A stretch of DNA of 64,000 bases from assembly GCF_003626645.1 (NCBI RefSeq), contig NZ_RBAM01000002.1, positions 1-64,000 of the forward strand. The letters are read 5' to 3'. How positions within the stretch are numbered: the first letter of the stretch is position 1; every line of letters starts with the position of its first letter. Position numbers and translations under genes: made by a program. The stretch is from Streptomyces klenkii. GTDB taxonomy: Bacteria; Actinomycetota; Actinomycetes; Streptomycetales; Streptomycetaceae. Below are positions 63,465-64,000 of the stretch, piece by piece. Under the pieces are notes generated by a model. The model ran no database searches and was not told the origin of the DNA. It saw only the letters and a list, made by a program, of their open reading frames with translations.

Positions 63465-64000
63465 GTGCCCGTCGTGCCCGATGTTGCCGCCGTGTCCGCC
63501 GTATCCGTCACGTACGCGGCCGAGCGCCGCACCGGAGGGCTGCTCGCCCTCGTCCCGGGCACCGCCGGTCTGCTGACCGTCGCCGCCCTCGGAATCGCCC
63601 TGCTCCTCTTCCTCATCATCAAGGCCAGGCTGCAGCCCTTCGTGGCCCTGCTGGCCGTCTCGATCGCCGTCGGCCTCGGCGCCGGGCTGTCCGTGACCGA
63701 GCTCTTCGGCACGGTCCAGAAGTCCGGCGCCGTCTCGCTCGTCGAGGCCGGCATGGGCGGCACCCTCGGCCACATCGCCGTCATCGTCGGGCTCGGCACG
63801 ATGCTCGGCTCGGTCCTGGAGGCCTCCGGCGGCGCGGAGGCCCTCAGCGGCCGGCTCCGCGCCCTCTTCGGCGAGCACCGCGCGCCCCTCGCGATGGGCG
63901 TGACCGGCGTGGTCTTCGGCATACCGGTCTTCTTCGACGTCGGCATCTTCGTCCTCGCGCCGATCGTGTACGCGGCCGCCCGGCGCAGCGGCAAATCGAT
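63465..64000 (+). CDS. GntP-family permease, N-terminal part (partial)
   Basis: The first 178 codons of a polytopic permease lie in the window; the gene runs off the end. After a 30-residue start (GTG 63465, or GTG 63474) come hydrophobic helices with IIKARLQPFVALLAVSIAVG, a GMGGTLGHIAVIVGLGTMLG loop and FGIPVFFDVGIFVLAPIVY, all typical of gluconate:proton symporters. The E. coli D-serine transporter DsdX belongs to this family, which suits the D-amino acid enzymes here, but gluconate-type acids are equally possible given the PfkB kinase. Confidence 0.9.
   Translation, partial: MPVVPDVAAVSAVSVTYAAERRTGGLLALVPGTAGLLTVAALGIALLLFLIIKARLQPFVALLAVSIAVGLGAGLSVTELFGTVQKSGAVSLVEAGMGGTLGHIAVIVGLGTMLGSVLEASGGAEALSGRLRALFGEHRAPLAMGVTGVVFGIPVFFDVGIFVLAPIVYAAARRSGKS

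Overview
The window is high-GC actinobacterial DNA (GC-rich third codon positions, many GTG starts, GGAGG-type ribosome binding sites, Tat/Sec secretomes, mycothiol metabolism) and is almost certainly a Streptomyces chromosome. Gene content and order (acyl-CoA carboxylase, Maf, biotin ligase, adenylate cyclase, enoyl-CoA hydratase, GAF-GGDEF, hutH, L,D-transpeptidase, pckA, mca, greA, threonine dehydratase, MarR, cystathionine gamma-synthase, msrA, aminotransferase, D-aminoacylase) match from memory the conserved core region around SCO4921-SCO4990 of S. coelicolor, with accessory pieces inserted.

Layout. 1-123: start of a biotin carboxylase gene. 124-7585: an accessory block that separates this gene from the rest of the carboxylase locus. 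It holds IclR and DJ-1/PfpI genes, an XRE/DUF6879 operon, an XRE/DUF397 pair and, between them, a 37-residue charged peptide with one Asp-Gly followed by a protein-isoaspartate-methyltransferase-like enzyme. That peptide/enzyme pair looks like an imiditide-type (aspartimide) RiPP locus and is the most interesting item here. 7602-11914: a minus-strand carboxylase operon (beta subunit, epsilon subunit, 45-residue membrane protein, class B penicillin-binding protein, Maf). 12102-15931: biotin ligase, class III adenylate cyclase, small cysteine-rich proteins, enoyl-CoA hydratase. 15980-21886: a TrmB/LuxR-type regulator beside two large secreted cell-wall hydrolases (CHAP and Rpf-like) that share FG-GAP/VCBS repeats. 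21996-28073: diguanylate cyclase, histidine ammonia-lyase, wall-anchored small protein, lipoprotein L,D-transpeptidase, double GNAT protein. 28336-35365: DUF2786 protein, AraC regulator (TTA codon), methyltransferase, small proteins, sulfotransferase-like protein, Tat-exported FAD oxidase (TTA codon). 35416-50452: mainly housekeeping genes (PEPCK, TrhA, YyaL-type protein, Mca, GreA, DrrAB-type exporter, threonine dehydratase, MarR, MetB, MsrA).

50453-56320 is a second accessory block. It begins with a lower-GC FRG-domain gene using rare codons, then a NUDIX hydrolase, an XRE-TPR regulator, an ATP-binding protein and several tiny genes. Three related palindromic sites in it suggest one local regulon. 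It ends with an orphan ribbon-helix-helix antitoxin-like gene.

56430-64000 is an alanine-type aminotransferase followed by a divergent locus for N-acyl-D-amino acid use. One arm is D-aminoacylase and a D-serine-dehydratase-like enzyme. The other is a PfkB kinase, IclR regulator, RidA and a GntP-type permease, translationally coupled by ATGA overlaps, with a candidate IclR operator between the arms.

A window-wide oddity is in-frame tandem repeats of 9 or 12 bp in unrelated housekeeping genes (biotin ligase tail, ABC ATPase tail, PfkB, RidA N-terminus, GNAT linker). No rRNA, tRNA, CRISPR array or insertion sequence was recognised.
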